NCBI RefSeq assembly: GCF_030283205.1
Contig: NZ_JASNWF010000004.1
Coordinates: 372,001 to 436,000, forward strand
Direction: 5' to 3'
From: Actinomadura opuntiae
GTDB taxonomy: Bacteria > Actinomycetota > Actinomycetes > Streptosporangiales > Streptosporangiaceae
DNA: 64,000 nucleotides
Both the position numbers and the translations under genes were made by a program. Positions 44,788-55,400 of this stretch are shown in pieces. The notes below the pieces were generated by a model. The model was given only the letters and a program-made list of their open reading frames with translations. It ran no database searches and was not told where the DNA came from. The first letter of the stretch is position 1. The number at the start of each line of letters is the position of its first letter.

Positions 44788-47468
44788 CAGCCGGTGTTCT
44801 GCAGGCCGGCGGCGACGCCGTTGACCGACAGCAGCAGCAGCGCCTCGAGGTGGCTGCGCTCCTCCTCGTCGGTGACGTCCCCGGCGCGCAGCGCGGTGAG
44901 GGCGCGCAGCTGGAGGTGGGAGAGCGCGTCCACGTAGGGGTTGCGCAGCTCGACGGCGCGCGACAGCACGCGGCGGTTCTCCAGCAGCCGCTCGTGGCCG
45001 GTGACCGCGAGGACGAGCCGCCGGGTGCGGTCGTACTCGGCGAGGACCGCCTCCGACAGCTCGGGGCGCTCGCCGAGGGCCAGGTACCGTTCGGCGATCG
45101 CCCGGTCGGACTTGGCGAGGCTCATCTCGGCGTTGTCGAGCAGCGTGTTGAACAGCGGCCAGGCCTCGTAGGCCTCGCGCAGCTCGCCGAGGTCGCGGCC
45201 GTCGCCGGAGACGGCCGCGAGGCCGCTGCCGAGGCCGTACCAGCCGGGCAGGTTCACGCGGGTCTGCGTCCAGGCGAACACCCAGGGGATGGCGCGCAGG
45301 TCCTCCAGGCCGCGGGCGGCCTTGCGGCGCGCCGGGCGCGACCCGATCCGCAGCTCGGCGATCTCCTCCAGTGGGCTGACGCGGGCGAACCAGGCGGCGA
45401 ACCCGTCGGTCTCGATCAGCGACCGGAACGCGTCCTTGGCCGCCTCGCCGATCTTGTCGGCGAGCGGGCGGAACCGCGCCGCGGCCTCGCGGGCGCGCTC
45501 CTGCACGGCGTCGGTCGAGGCCAGCAGCACGGCGCTGGTGACCTGCTCGATGTGCCGCTCGGCGATCTCGGTGCGGCCGTACCGGGCGAAGATCACCTCG
45601 CCCTGCTCGGTGACCTTGAAGCGGCCCGCGACCGAGCCGGGCGCCTGCGCGAGGATCGCCCGGTTGGCGGGGCCGCCGCCGCGGCCGAGGGACCCGCCGC
45701 GGCCGTGGAACAGCGTCAGCGTGATGCCGTTGCGGACCGCCCACGCGGCGAGCGCCTCCTGCGTGTCGTACAGCCGCAGGGTGGCGCTGGCCGGGCCGAG
45801 CTGCTTGGCGGAGTCGGAGTAGCCGAGCATGACCTCCATGCGGCGGCCGGTGTCGTCCAGCCGCCGCCGGACGGCCGGGATCTCCAGCATCCCCTCCAGC
45901 ACCGACGGGGCGCGCTCCAGGTCCTCGCCGGTCTCGAACAGCGGGATGACGTCGAGGACGGGCGCGCCGTCGCCGAGGGACGCGGCCAGCTCGTGGACGT
46001 TCGCCATGTCCTGCGCGGAGCGGGTGAACGACACGATGTAGCGGTGGCAGGCGCGCACCCCGAAGCGCTTCTGGATCCACGCGACGACCCGGAGGGTCTC
46101 CAGGATCTCCTCGGTCATCTCCGACAGCTCGCCGCCCGCGCGCACCTCGGCGAGGGCCTTCTCGTGCAGCTCGGAGTGCTGGCGGATCTCCAGCTCGGCG
46201 AGGTGGAAGCCGAACGTCTCGACCTGCCAGATCAGCTGCTGGACGCGCCCGTACGCCTGCCGGACGGCCCCCGCGGCGGCCAGCGACTCCTGGACGGTCC
46301 GCAGGTCGGCGAGCAGCTCCTCCGGGTCGCCGTAGGCGAGGTCGGCGTCGCGCTCGCGGGTCGCGGCGATCCGGTTCGCCGTGTACAGCAGGAACTGGCG
46401 GTGCGGCTCGCCCGGCGACCGCTTGGCGCCCTCGGCGAGCCGGGACGGGTGCGCGGTGCGGGCGGCGGCGAGCGCGTTGCGCAGCGCCTCGGACGCGGGC
46501 GTCGTCGACTCGTGGACGGTCAGCTCCCGGCCGATCCGCGCGCACGCGGTCTCCAGCGCGCGCAGCACGTGGTCGGCCTGGATCATGATCGCGTCGCGGG
46601 TGACCTGCGCGGTGACGTAGGGGTTGCCGTCCCGGTCGCCGCCGATCCAGCTGCCGAACCGCAGGTAGGGGCGGGCCTTCGGCGGCCGGGTGCCGGTGTC
46701 CTCGCCGTCCAGCGCCCGGTCCAGCGCCCGGTAGACGTGCGGGACGACCCGGAAGATCGTCTCGTCGAACGCGGCCATCGCGGTGCGGACCTCGTCCAGC
46801 GGGTCCATCTGGGCGCCGCGGCGCAGCGCCGTCCGCCACAGCAGGTCGATCTCCTCGCGCAGCCGCCGCTCGGTCTCCTCCCGCTCGCTCGCGCCCTGCC
46901 CGGCGTTCAGCGCGGTCAGCAGGTCGCTGATCCGCTGGATCGCGGTGACGACGGCGCGGCGGCGCGCCTCGGTCGGGTGCGCGGTGAACACCGGCCGGAA
47001 CTCCAGGCCGCCGATCACCTCGGCGAGCCGGTCGCCGCCCGCGGTGCTGGTCTTTTCGGTGCGGATCTCCTCGACCGCCGCCGCCACCGAGCCGGGAACG
47101 GTCCCGCCGGCGTCGCGCTCGCGCAGCGTCCGGACCCGGTGGTGCTCCTCGGCGAGGTTCGTCAGGTGGAAGTACACGGTGAACGCGCGGGCGACCTGCT
47201 CGGCGCGCTCCAGCGTCCAGCCGTCGACGATCGCCGCGACCGCGTCGGCGGACGTCTCGCCGCGCCGGGCCGCGATCACCGCGTGGCGCAGCCGCTCGAC
47301 GTCGTCCAGCAGCCCCTGGCCGCCGTACTCCACGAGCCCGTCGCCGAGCATCGCGCCCAGGAGGCGGACGTCGCGGCGCAGCGGTTCGGGCATGTCCTGC
47401 CGGAGGATGTCTCGCGTCTTCGTAGCCACGCGCCCCAGCGTAACGAGCCCGGGTACGGCCGGGTTCAT
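44787..47468 (-). CDS. ppc: Phosphoenolpyruvate carboxylase
   Basis: An 893-residue enzyme that carboxylates phosphoenolpyruvate to oxaloacetate to refill the TCA cycle. Catalytic motifs are [12 protein letters not shown] (His), [14 protein letters not shown] (variant of the usual YSDSGKD loop) and [14 protein letters not shown]. The C-terminus is a Gly-ended QNTG as required for catalysis. ATG 47468 adds 13 residues compared with GTG 47429, whose product begins [21 protein letters not shown], closer to the family start; either is possible. A GNAT gene follows directly. Confidence 0.95.
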   Translation of the reverse strand: MNPAVPGLVTLGRVATKTRDILRQDMPEPLRRDVRLLGAMLGDGLVEYGGQGLLDDVERLRHAVIAARRGETSADAVAAIVDGWTLERAEQVARAFTVYFHLTNLAEEHHRVRTLRERDAGGTVPGSVAAAVEEIRTEKTSTAGGDRLAEVIGGLEFRPVFTAHPTEARRRAVVTAIQRISDLLTALNAGQGASEREETERRLREEIDLLWRTALRRGAQMDPLDEVRTAMAAFDETIFRVVPHVYRALDRALDGEDTGTRPPKARPYLRFGSWIGGDRDGNPYVTAQVTRDAIMIQADHVLRALETACARIGRELTVHESTTPASEALRNALAAARTAHPSRLAEGAKRSPGEPHRQFLLYTANRIAATRERDADLAYGDPEELLADLRTVQESLAAAGAVRQAYGRVQQLIWQVETFGFHLAELEIRQHSELHEKALAEVRAGGELSEMTEEILETLRVVAWIQKRFGVRACHRYIVSFTRSAQDMANVHELAASLGDGAPVLDVIPLFETGEDLERAPSVLEGMLEIPAVRRRLDDTGRRMEVMLGYSDSAKQLGPASATLRLYDTQEALAAWAVRNGITLTLFHGRGGSLGRGGGPANRAILAQAPGSVAGRFKVTEQGEVIFARYGRTEIAERHIEQVTSAVLLASTDAVQERAREAAARFRPLADKIGEAAKDAFRSLIETDGFAAWFARVSPLEEIAELRIGSRPARRKAARGLEDLRAIPWVFAWTQTRVNLPGWYGLGSGLAAVSGDGRDLGELREAYEAWPLFNTLLDNAEMSLAKSDRAIAERYLALGERPELSEAVLAEYDRTRRLVLAVTGHERLLENRRVLSRAVELRNPYVDALSHLQLRALTALRAGDVTDEEERSHLEALLLLSVNGVAAGLQNTG

Positions 47469-47513
47469 CCCGGTCAGCGGGCCCCGCCCGCATGGCCCGG
47501 GTCAGCGTCCGGT

Positions 47514-47519
47514 TACCCT
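47514..47519 (+). promoter_or_regulatory. -10 box suggesting a leaderless accD mRNA
   Basis: TACCCT ends 7 bases before ATG 47527, with no ribosome site between. This is the same arrangement as before the enoyl-CoA hydratase at 43183. Confidence 0.45.
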
Positions 47520-47526
47520 GGCCCGC

Positions 47527-49119
47527 ATGGCGATGGAAGCCCCTGAACCCGCGGTCGAGTACGACATCCACACGACGGCGGGAAAGATCGCGGACCTGGA
47601 ACGACGCCGCTACGAGGCGGTGCACGCGGGCTCGGCGCGCGCCGTCGAGAAGCAGCACGCCAAGGGCAAGATGACGGCCCGGGAGCGGATCGACGCGCTG
47701 CTCGACCCCGGCTCGTTCGTCGAGTTCGACGAGATGGCGCGGCACCGGTCCACCAACTTCGGGATGGAGAAGAACCGGCCCTACGGCGACGGCGTCGTCA
47801 CCGGGTACGGCACGGTCGACGGCCGGCAGGTCGCGGTCTTCAGCCAGGACTTCACGGTCTCCGGCGGATCCCTCGGCGAGGTGTTCGGCGAGAAGATCGT
47901 CAAGGTGATGGACCACGCGCTGAAGACCGGCTGCCCGATGATCGGGATCAACGACTCCGGCGGCGCGCGGATCCAGGAGGGCGTGGTCGCGCTCGGCCTG
48001 TACGCCGAGATCTTCAAGCGGAACGTGCACGCCTCCGGCGTGATCCCGCAGATCTCGCTGGTGCTCGGGCCCTGCGCGGGCGGCGCGGTGTACTCCCCGG
48101 CGATCACCGACTTCATCGTCATGGCCGACCAGACCTCGCACATGTTCATCACCGGGCCGGACGTCATCAAGACGGTCACCGGCGAAGAGGTGACCATGGA
48201 GGAGCTGGGCGGGGCGCACTCGCACAACTCCAAGTCCGGCGTCGCGCACTACAAGGCGTCCGACGAGGAGGACGCGTTCGAGTACGTCAAGGCGCTGCTG
48301 TCCTACCTGCCGTCCAACAACCTCGCGGACGCGCCCGCCTTCGAGGTGCCGGTCGACACCGCGGAGCTCGACGAGGAGCTCGACGCCCTCATCCCCGACT
48401 CCCCGAACCAGCCGTACGACATGCACACCGCGATCGAGCACGTGCTGGACGACGGCGAGTTCCTGGAGGTCCAGGAGCTGTACGCGCCGAACATCATCTG
48501 CGGGTTCGGCCGCGTCGAGGGGCACTCGGTCGGCATCGTCGCGAACCAGCCGATGCAGTTCGCCGGCACGCTCGACATCGACGCCTCCGAGAAGGCCGCC
48601 CGGTTCGTCCGCACCTGCGACGCGTTCAACATCCCGGTGCTGACGTTCGTGGACGTCCCCGGCTTCCTGCCCGGCACCGACCAGGAGTGGAACGGGATCA
48701 TCCGGCGCGGCGCCAAGCTGCTGTACGCCTACGCCGAGGCGACCGTCCCGCTGGTCACCGTGATCACCCGCAAGGCGTACGGCGGCGCGTACGACGTCAT
48801 GGGCTCCAAGCACCTCGGCGCCGACGTCAACCTGGCGTGGCCGACCGCGCAGATCGCCGTGATGGGCGCGCAGGGCGCGGTGAACATCCTGTACCGGCGC
48901 GAGCTGGCCGCCGCCGACGACCCCGACTCCCGCCGCGCCGAGCTGATCACCGAGTACGAGGACACGCTCGCCAACCCCTACGTCGCCGCCGACCGCGGCT
49001 ACGTCGACGCGGTGATCAAGCCGTCGGAGACGCGCGGGCAGGTCGTCAAGGCTCTGCGGGCGCTGCGCGAGAAGCGCAAGACGCTGCCGCCGAAGAAGCA
49101 CGGCAACATCCCGCTCTGA
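47527..49119 (+). CDS. Acyl-CoA carboxylase carboxyltransferase (beta) subunit
   Basis: A 530-residue carboxyltransferase that moves CO2 from carboxybiotin to acetyl-CoA or propionyl-CoA. It has the two crotonase-like halves: the first with [15 protein letters not shown] and the oxyanion [11 protein letters not shown], the second with [10 protein letters not shown] and [14 protein letters not shown]. The beginning [18 protein letters not shown] is the standard start of PccB/AccD5-type subunits. The epsilon subunit gene follows after 66 bases; the biotinylated alpha subunit is not in this window. Confidence 0.95.
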   Translation: MAMEAPEPAVEYDIHTTAGKIADLERRRYEAVHAGSARAVEKQHAKGKMTARERIDALLDPGSFVEFDEMARHRSTNFGMEKNRPYGDGVVTGYGTVDGRQVAVFSQDFTVSGGSLGEVFGEKIVKVMDHALKTGCPMIGINDSGGARIQEGVVALGLYAEIFKRNVHASGVIPQISLVLGPCAGGAVYSPAITDFIVMADQTSHMFITGPDVIKTVTGEEVTMEELGGAHSHNSKSGVAHYKASDEEDAFEYVKALLSYLPSNNLADAPAFEVPVDTAELDEELDALIPDSPNQPYDMHTAIEHVLDDGEFLEVQELYAPNIICGFGRVEGHSVGIVANQPMQFAGTLDIDASEKAARFVRTCDAFNIPVLTFVDVPGFLPGTDQEWNGIIRRGAKLLYAYAEATVPLVTVITRKAYGGAYDVMGSKHLGADVNLAWPTAQIAVMGAQGAVNILYRRELAAADDPDSRRAELITEYEDTLANPYVAADRGYVDAVIKPSETRGQVVKALRALREKRKTLPPKKHGNIPL

Positions 49120-49185
49120 CCCGCCGGACGGACGCCGTGCCGGGGCCGGGCCGCCGGGTCCGGCCCCGGACGCCGAGGAGGACCC

Positions 49186-49425
49186 GTGACCGCTGAAGAC
49201 AAGCCGTTCCTGCAGGTGGTGCGGGGCGACCCGTCCCCCGAGGAGATCGCCGCGCTGGTCGCCGTGCTGACCGCGCGGGCCCGCGCCGCCGCCGCGGCCC
49301 GCTCCGGCGGCGAGCGCCGGACGTCCCGCTGGGCCGACCGGTCCCGGCTCGTCCGGGCCACCGCGTCCGGCGGCCTGCCGCCGCGCGCGCCGGGCGCCTG
49401 GCGGGCCAGCGCCCAGCCCCGCTGA
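49186..49425 (+). CDS. Acyl-CoA carboxylase epsilon subunit
   Basis: A 79-residue protein with the AccE/PccE pattern: a short N-terminal strand (FLQVVRGDPSPEEIAALVAVLTA) followed by an Ala/Arg-rich middle and a conserved SRWADRSRLVR ... PPRAPGAWRAS C-terminus. The epsilon subunit binds the beta subunit and boosts activity in actinomycetes. GTG 49186 has GAGGA upstream. It is followed by two strong hairpins. Confidence 0.9.
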   Translation: MTAEDKPFLQVVRGDPSPEEIAALVAVLTARARAAAAARSGGERRTSRWADRSRLVRATASGGLPPRAPGAWRASAQPR

Positions 49426-49440
49426 CCGCGCCCGCCGGGC

Positions 49441-49460
49441 CGCAGGTCCCGGTACCTGCG
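49441..49460 (+). terminator. First of two hairpins after accE
   Basis: CGCAGGT and ACCTGCG form a perfect 7-bp stem with a 6-base loop, 15 bases after the epsilon-subunit stop. It is followed 9 bases later by a second hairpin; together they look like a tandem terminator. Confidence 0.55.
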
Positions 49461-49469
49461 CGGAGGGCT

Positions 49470-49489
49470 CCGTCCCGCGTACGGGACGG
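49470..49489 (+). terminator. Second hairpin after accE
   Basis: CCGTCCCG-CGTA-CGGGACGG is a perfect 8-bp stem with a 4-base loop. It lies in a 200-base gap before the NYN-domain gene that has no other open frame of note. Confidence 0.6.
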
Positions 49490-49625
49490 CTGCGACGCGC
49501 CCGGGTCGCGTCCGATGTCACGCCCTATGGGGGGGTGTTGATGCCCCGGCGGGGAATGGCATCGGGCGACACGTAACCGTGGTTCGCGCCCAGCGGAGGT
49601 CTCCGCACGAATAAGGTGGAAGGCC

Positions 49626-50693
49626 ATGGCCACCTCGGAGTTCGTCCCACAGCCCGCGCGCTACGCCATCTTCGTCGACGCGGGGTACCTTTACGCGGCC
49701 TCCGGGGCCCTGCTGCTCGGGTGCGGTTCCCGGCGCGAGTACCGGGTCGCCGCCGAACAGCTGATCAAGGCGCTGACCAGCCACGCCGACGACCAGCTGC
49801 TGGGCGAGCTGCTGCGCGTCTACTGGTTCGACGCGGCGCCGAAGAAGCAGCCCACGGTCGACCAGCGCGTGATCGCCAACCTGCCGCTGGTGAAGCTGCG
49901 GCTGGGCAACCTGAACGCGCAGGGCCAGCAGAAGGGCGTGGACGCCCAGCTGCGCGCCGACCTGGAGGCGCTCGCGCGGCACCGCGCGATCACCGATGCG
50001 GTCCTGCTGGCCGGCGACGAGGACATGCTGCCCGCCGTGGAGGCCGCGCAGCGCTACGGCGTCCGCGTGCACCTGTGGGGCGTGGAGCCCACGCACGGCT
50101 CCAACCAGGCCGAGTGGCTGGTGTGGGAGTCCGACCGGGTCGAGGTGCTGTCCGCCGACTTCCTGCGCCCCTACTTCACCAAGGCGAAGGTGCTGCCGGT
50201 GCCCGCGCCCGGCACCGCCGCCGCGGTCCGCGACGCGGCCGCCGCCGCGCACCGCACCTCGCCGGTCCCGTCGCCGTCGCAGGTGTTCGCGGGACGCCCC
50301 CCGGCGGTCAAGCCGGCGCCCGCCGCGGCCGTCCGCACCGCCGTGCCCGTCCCGGGCGGCACCCCGGTGACCCCGGCCACCGTGGCGGCCTCGATGAACG
50401 CGGCGTCCGCCGCCCAGTCCGACGGCCGGCTCGGCCCCGACCGCGACCACATGCTGGAGATCGGCGAGCACGTCGCCCAGAAGTGGATCTTCGAGCGGGG
50501 CCGCGACAACATCCGCGACCTGCTCCCCGGCCCGATCCTGCCGCCCGTCATCGACAAGGAGCTGCTGATCGAGGCGGAGAAGACGCTGGGCTCGTCGCTG
50601 CGCCCCTACCAGGAGGCCCGCACCTGGCTGCGGGACGGCTTCTGGGAGCGCGTCTACCGCGAGTTCGGCATCGGCTTCGGCAAGTCCGACTAG
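49626..50693 (+). CDS. NYN-domain (PIN-like) putative ribonuclease
   Basis: A 355-residue protein with an N-terminal NYN domain (about 10-175): the first acidic residue is in YAIFVDAGYL, then KGVDAQLRADLEALARH, and LLAGDEDMLPAVEAAQRYGVRVHLWG supplies the remaining acidic residues, so a metal-dependent RNase active site is plausible. A Pro/Ala linker (about 190-270) leads to a helical C-terminal domain of about 80 residues, which I do not recognise. AAGGTGGAAGG precedes the ATG. RNA targets are unknown. Confidence 0.85.
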   Translation: MATSEFVPQPARYAIFVDAGYLYAASGALLLGCGSRREYRVAAEQLIKALTSHADDQLLGELLRVYWFDAAPKKQPTVDQRVIANLPLVKLRLGNLNAQGQQKGVDAQLRADLEALARHRAITDAVLLAGDEDMLPAVEAAQRYGVRVHLWGVEPTHGSNQAEWLVWESDRVEVLSADFLRPYFTKAKVLPVPAPGTAAAVRDAAAAAHRTSPVPSPSQVFAGRPPAVKPAPAAAVRTAVPVPGGTPVTPATVAASMNAASAAQSDGRLGPDRDHMLEIGEHVAQKWIFERGRDNIRDLLPGPILPPVIDKELLIEAEKTLGSSLRPYQEARTWLRDGFWERVYREFGIGFGKSD

Positions 50694-50717
50694 CCGGGTC
50701 CGCCCGGCCGCGTCCGA

Positions 50718-50936
50718 CTAGCCGTCGCGCCACTCCCCGAGCCCGTGCCGCGCGACGTACTCGCGCGCCCGCCCCGCGAGCTCCGGGGAGGCGAACGGCT
50801 TGCGCTCCCCCACGACGACCAGCCGCAGCTCGCCGGAGGCCGGCTCGGTCCGCAGCCGCGCGACGTGCGGGGGAACGTCCGGGACCGCGGCCGGGTCGAA
50901 CCGCACGTTCAGCGTCCGGACGCCCTTCGCCGGCAC
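50718..50936 (-). CDS. Small hypothetical protein with uncertain start
   Basis: The frame encodes at least 72 residues (from GTG 50936), ending GLGEWRDG, with no family I recognise. The same frame stays open another 79 bases upstream, to about 51015, and those codons end almost only in G or C and read as plausible protein (ISRREESFLLPAAA), yet contain no ATG, GTG or TTG. The real start is either GTG 50936, a rare start such as the ATC near 50992, or was lost by mutation. Confidence 0.45.
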   Translation of the reverse strand: MPAKGVRTLNVRFDPAAVPDVPPHVARLRTEPASGELRLVVVGERKPFASPELAGRAREYVARHGLGEWRDG

Positions 50937-51263
50937 TAGCCCGAACGACCCGATCGCGGCGGCCGGCAGCAGGAACGACTCCTCCCGGCGGGAGATGAAA
51001 ACACCGCCGGACGTGAGGGCCAGTCAGCCGATGGTCGCGGGGGCGCGGCGGGGCCTCCCGTCCTGCGGGAGCGGCGTTCCCGGCGGCGCGAAATGCGGGA
51101 GCTCCATCACCGCTCCGCCCGTTTCGTCCGTGCCCCGTGACTATGCCATCGGCCGTGCGGGCGGACGAAGCCGCTCGAGGGATGGACACGTTTGGTAATT
51201 ATTCGGGCGCACTGTGTTGCGGGCGGGGTACAGTCGGCCGCCGTGATGGGAAGAGGCCGTGCC
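50937..51263. other. 327-base gap without an assigned gene
   Basis: The left third is the open upstream extension of the small minus-strand frame ending at 50718. The right part has an unusually AT-rich patch (around 51189-51203) and a TACAGT at 51229-51234 that could be the -10 box of the propeller lipoprotein gene at 51264. Other open frames here look like chance. Confidence 0.5.
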
Positions 51264-52454
51264 ATGGGACGTCGCCGGACGCTGTTCGGCGCGCTCGCTC
51301 CGCTCATCGCGGCCGCGATGGTCTCGGGGTGCGAGTCGCCCGAGTTCTACCGGCCCGGTGAGGGTGGGGCGGACGAGCCGGTGGTGGGGCTCGGCGGGGC
51401 CGCGCCCTACGTGCGTCCCACGACGGCGGGGCCTAAGGCGGCGGATCCGCCGGGGGCGGTGCCGGTCGCGCCTGCGGGCGGACGGGTGTACGCGGCCACC
51501 GGGCCGGGGATGATCGCGCCGAGCGCGCGGGACATGCCGGCGCGGCTGTACGTCGCGGACGGGCACGGCATCGAGGTGATCGACCCGCGGACGATGCGCC
51601 CCGTCGGCCGGTTCGGCGCCGGCGCGGTGGCGTCGCAGGTCGTCCCGTCATGGGACATGCGGAAGCTGTGGATCGCAGACACCGTTCACGACGCGCTGGT
51701 GCCCGTGGGCGCGCGGTCGGGCGGGCGGGGGCGGCCGGTGCGGGTCGCCGACCCGGCCGGGCTGTACTTCACGCCGGACGGGCGGACGGCGCTGGTCGCG
51801 GCGGGGCGGCCGAGGCGGATCGAGGTCCGCGACCCGCGGACGATGCGGCCGAGAGCCGCGGTGCCGCTGCCGTGCGCGGCGGCGGACGGCGACTTCACGC
51901 TCGACGGGGCGTCCCTGGTGATGAGCTGCACGGCGGCGGGGGCACTGGTGCGGCTGGACGTGGCGGGGCGACGGGTCGCGGGCACGGTCCGGCTGCCGGC
52001 CGGGGCGCGGCCCGGCGACCTGCGGCTGTCCCCGGACGGCGGGACGTTCCTCGTCGCGGACGCGGCGCGCGGCGGGATCTGGGCCGTGGACGCGCAGACG
52101 TTCGCGGCCCGCGGGTTCGTCCGGACGGCGCCGGGCGCAAGGGGCCTGGCGATCAGCCGGGACGCGCGGCGGCTGTTCGTGTCGGGCGGCGGGACCCTGG
52201 CCGCCGTGGACTTCCGGACCCGCCGCGTCACCGCGCGGTGGCCGCTGCCGGGCGGCGGGAACACGGTCCCGGGCGGCGTGTCGTCGGACGGCCGGGCACT
52301 GTGGCTCGCCGACCCGGGCGGACTCGTCTACGCGGTGTCGACCAGGACGGGCCGGGTACTGCGGCACGCGCGGGTGAAGGGGCGTCCGGCGGGGCTGTGC
52401 GTGCATCCGCAGCCGGGCCGGTTCGCGCTGGGCGGCACCGGCCTCTACCGGTGA
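51264..52454 (+). CDS. YncE-like beta-propeller lipoprotein
   Basis: A 396-residue lipoprotein: basic start MGRRR, hydrophobic stretch and lipobox MVSGC, so it is anchored to the outer face of the membrane. After a Pro/Gly linker, about six YVTN-type repeats follow, each with a strand like LYVADGHGIEVIDPRTMRPVGR, ALVAAGRPRRIEVRDPRTM or FLVADAARGGIWAVDAQTF. No catalytic residues stand out. ATG 51264 is chosen for AAGAGG 8 bases upstream and the direct signal peptide. It converges with the pilus operon, 3 bases from its last gene. Confidence 0.82.
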   Translation: MGRRRTLFGALAPLIAAAMVSGCESPEFYRPGEGGADEPVVGLGGAAPYVRPTTAGPKAADPPGAVPVAPAGGRVYAATGPGMIAPSARDMPARLYVADGHGIEVIDPRTMRPVGRFGAGAVASQVVPSWDMRKLWIADTVHDALVPVGARSGGRGRPVRVADPAGLYFTPDGRTALVAAGRPRRIEVRDPRTMRPRAAVPLPCAAADGDFTLDGASLVMSCTAAGALVRLDVAGRRVAGTVRLPAGARPGDLRLSPDGGTFLVADAARGGIWAVDAQTFAARGFVRTAPGARGLAISRDARRLFVSGGGTLAAVDFRTRRVTARWPLPGGGNTVPGGVSSDGRALWLADPGGLVYAVSTRTGRVLRHARVKGRPAGLCVHPQPGRFALGGTGLYR

Positions 52455-52457
52455 CCG

Positions 52458-55400
52458 TCAGGGAGAGCCGACCCGGTGCCATTCGGGGAGCAGTTCCTCC
52501 ACCAGCGCCTCCGTCTCGGGTTGCAGCTGGTCGATCATCGGGTCGCGGCCGATGCGGCCGCGCAGCTCGTCCACCGCGACCTTGACCTGTGCCTGGTCGC
52601 CGGTCGCGTGGGTGGCGCGGAGCAGGTCGCGCCACAGGCCCTCGTCCTCGGGCGCGAGCCGCAGCCCCGCGCGGGCGGCGGCGACGGCGCCGCGCGCGTC
52701 GCCCTCGTCCAGCCGCAGCACGGTGAGCCGGTGCGCGACGTCGACGACCCGCGCGGTCGCCTCGTACTCCAGGTCGTGCGCGGCGAGCCAGGCGTACCGG
52801 CCGCGCGGGCGGCCGGCGAGCAGCGGGCCCCGGACGAGGTCCAGCGCGTACGCCATGTAGGCCATCTCCGACGCGGGCTCGGCGGCCGACCGCCACACCA
52901 GCCACCGGAACACCGCGAGGTCGACGCGGACCTCCGAGCCGAGCCTGATCCGGCCGCGCTCGTCGTAGTACAGGTTCGGGCGGCCCCGGGCGTCGCGGCC
53001 CAGCCAGTCCGACACGCGGGCCACGCACGCGTCGCGGACGCCTGCGGTGACGCCGCGCGGCCAGATCGCGCCGGACAGCACCGTCGGGTGCACGCCGTTC
53101 GGGTGCGCCGCCAGGTAGACCAGCACCTCGGTGCACAGCTCGCGGCGGCTCTCGTCCATCGGGCCGGGCGCCTCGACCTCGATCGGGCCGAGCAGCCGGA
53201 CGTCCACCGACGACTGCTGCGCGGCGGGCGGCTGCGGGCCGGCCGCGAGGTCCGGCAGCGGCACCGACTCGGCCCGGCCGGCCGTCCGGAACAGCTCGAA
53301 CACCGCGCGGTACTGGTCGTCGCGGACGAGCTGGGCGTCCACCTCGAAGCCGAGGACGCCGGCGTGCAGCCGGCCCCGCTCGTCGACGTCCCAGGTCCAG
53401 GTCGCGCCCTGCACGTCGCCGGGGACGAGGTACCCGGCGGCCATCCGGGTGCCGGTGCGGGCGAGCGCGACGAGCCGGTCGGCCTCCTGCTCGGTCGGCG
53501 GGTCCGCCATGATCAGGTAGTGCGGCATCCACGCCTCGCCGAACACGCCGCGGCACCGCCCGGTGAGCACCGAGTCGACGCCGGACGCGGCGAGCGCCTG
53601 CCGCACCTCCTCGCTGCGCCCCTCCAGCTCCGGCAGCGCGTCCGCGAGGTTCGGCACGGACCGGATCCGGTCCGGCGCGATCCGCCCGAGGCCGTCGCCG
53701 AACTCGGAACCGAACCCGACGAGCGTGATCCGCATGTGGTCCGACCACCGGTTCGTCGCCAGCTCCATCGCGATCGCGGCGAGCGCGGCGCGCCGGTCGG
53801 CGTCGGGACCGCGCAGCGCGATCAGCCCGTGCGCCGCCTCCAGGTCGACGAGGATGCGGCCGTTGTCGTTGGTGCCGATGGACACCAGGCCCGGGTAGGG
53901 GGCGAGGACGTCGGCGAGGTCGGAGGCCTCCAGCCCGGCCGCCGCGTCGGCGCGCAGCCGCCACACCTGCCCGTCGTCGAACGCCTGCCAGGGCGCCGGC
54001 GGGTTGCGGTCGGCGGGCGCGATCCACAGGTCGATGCTGCCGCTGCCGAGGTGCACCCCGTAGACGGTCGGGAGGGCGCGGCCGCCGGCGGCCATCGACT
54101 TGGACAGGTGCCGCAGCTCGAGGTCCAGCAGCCGCGCGCCGTCCGGGTCGGCGCCGAACCGCAGTGCCCGCTCGGCCTCCGCCGCCGCGCCCTCCGGCCG
54201 GACGATCATGTGCCCGAACGCGCGGTTCCACATCTGCGCGCGGCGGCGCCGGCCGAGCGCGCCGAGCAGCCCGGCGGCCAGCAGCGACGCCGCGGCGAGC
54301 CCCTGCGGCCACGTCACCTCGAACGACCGGCCGGGCTCCTCGTAGGAGGTCCTGGTCTGCCCGGGGACGGTCGCGCCGCCGCTCCCGGCGCCGCCGCCCA
54401 TCGCGCCGGACGGCCCGTCCGTGGCACCGCCGTGCGCGGGCGGGTGCGAGGGCGTCTCGGCCTGGTGGGATGGCGAGGGCGCGTGTGAGGGCGCGGGTGT
54501 GTGCGATGGCGCGGGTGTGTGCGCGGGCGCCTGCGTGTGCGTGGGCTGGGGCGCGGGCGTCTGCGGCGCCGGGGTGTGCGCAGGCGCCTGGGTCTGGGAC
54601 GGCTGCGGCGCCGGGGTCGCCGGAGCGGAGGGCTGCGGGGCCGGCTTCTGCGGTGCGGGCGTCGAGGGCGCGGGCTCCTGCGGGTGCTGCTCGTGGTCGG
54701 GGACGGCGTGCCCGTACCGGTAGTAGTCGTGCAGGTCCTGGACGGGGATCGCCTGCGCGTGCTTGGCGTCCGCCGGCATCTCCAGGATCCAGCCGGGGCG
54801 GATCAGGCTCGCGATGGTGAGGCGCGTCCCGTCCGGTTGCACGTGCCCCTTGTTGAGGTCGTAGATCTCCTTGTAGCGGCGTCCTTCGCCGAGGCACTTC
54901 TCGGCGATCTCCCAGAGGCTCTCGTGGTGGCGGCCCTCCGGCGGATGCACCCGGTAGATCTTGGTGCTGACCGGCTCCTCGGCGAGGGACTGGGTGCGGG
55001 TGTCGGCGGGCGGCGGCGCGGCCTCGGCGGGCCGGTGGTCCTGCGCGTCCGGTACCCGGCGGTGCTCCTGCGCCTGTGCGTGCGCGGGACGCTGCGCCAG
55101 CCCGCCCGAGAGCGCCGGCACGATCACCGACGTGGCGGTGAACAGCAGCAGCGCGGCGACCACGAGCCGGTGCACCAGCGACTGCGTGCCGCCGGCGAGC
55201 GGCACCCGCGCGGGCACGCCGACACCGCGTATCCCCGCGTACACCTCGACGACCACGCACAGCGCGAGCTGGATCCAGGCGAGCCAGACCAGCACGACGA
55301 GGATGCCGATGAGCGAGCCGGGGCCGACCCGGTGGCCGAGGTCGGACGCGGCGGGCAGGTGCGACGGGAGCGGCGAGCCGAAGAACGTCAGCAGTGCGTA

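Noticed and set aside
50548..51189. 213-residue minus-strand frame over the end of the NYN gene
   Set aside because: It overlaps the conserved plus-strand C-terminus and has shadow-like Arg/Gly composition.
52476..54488. 670-residue plus-strand frame opposite the LysM-BTAD gene
   Set aside because: Shadow of the real minus-strand gene, whose LysM, helices and BTAD domain are recognisable.
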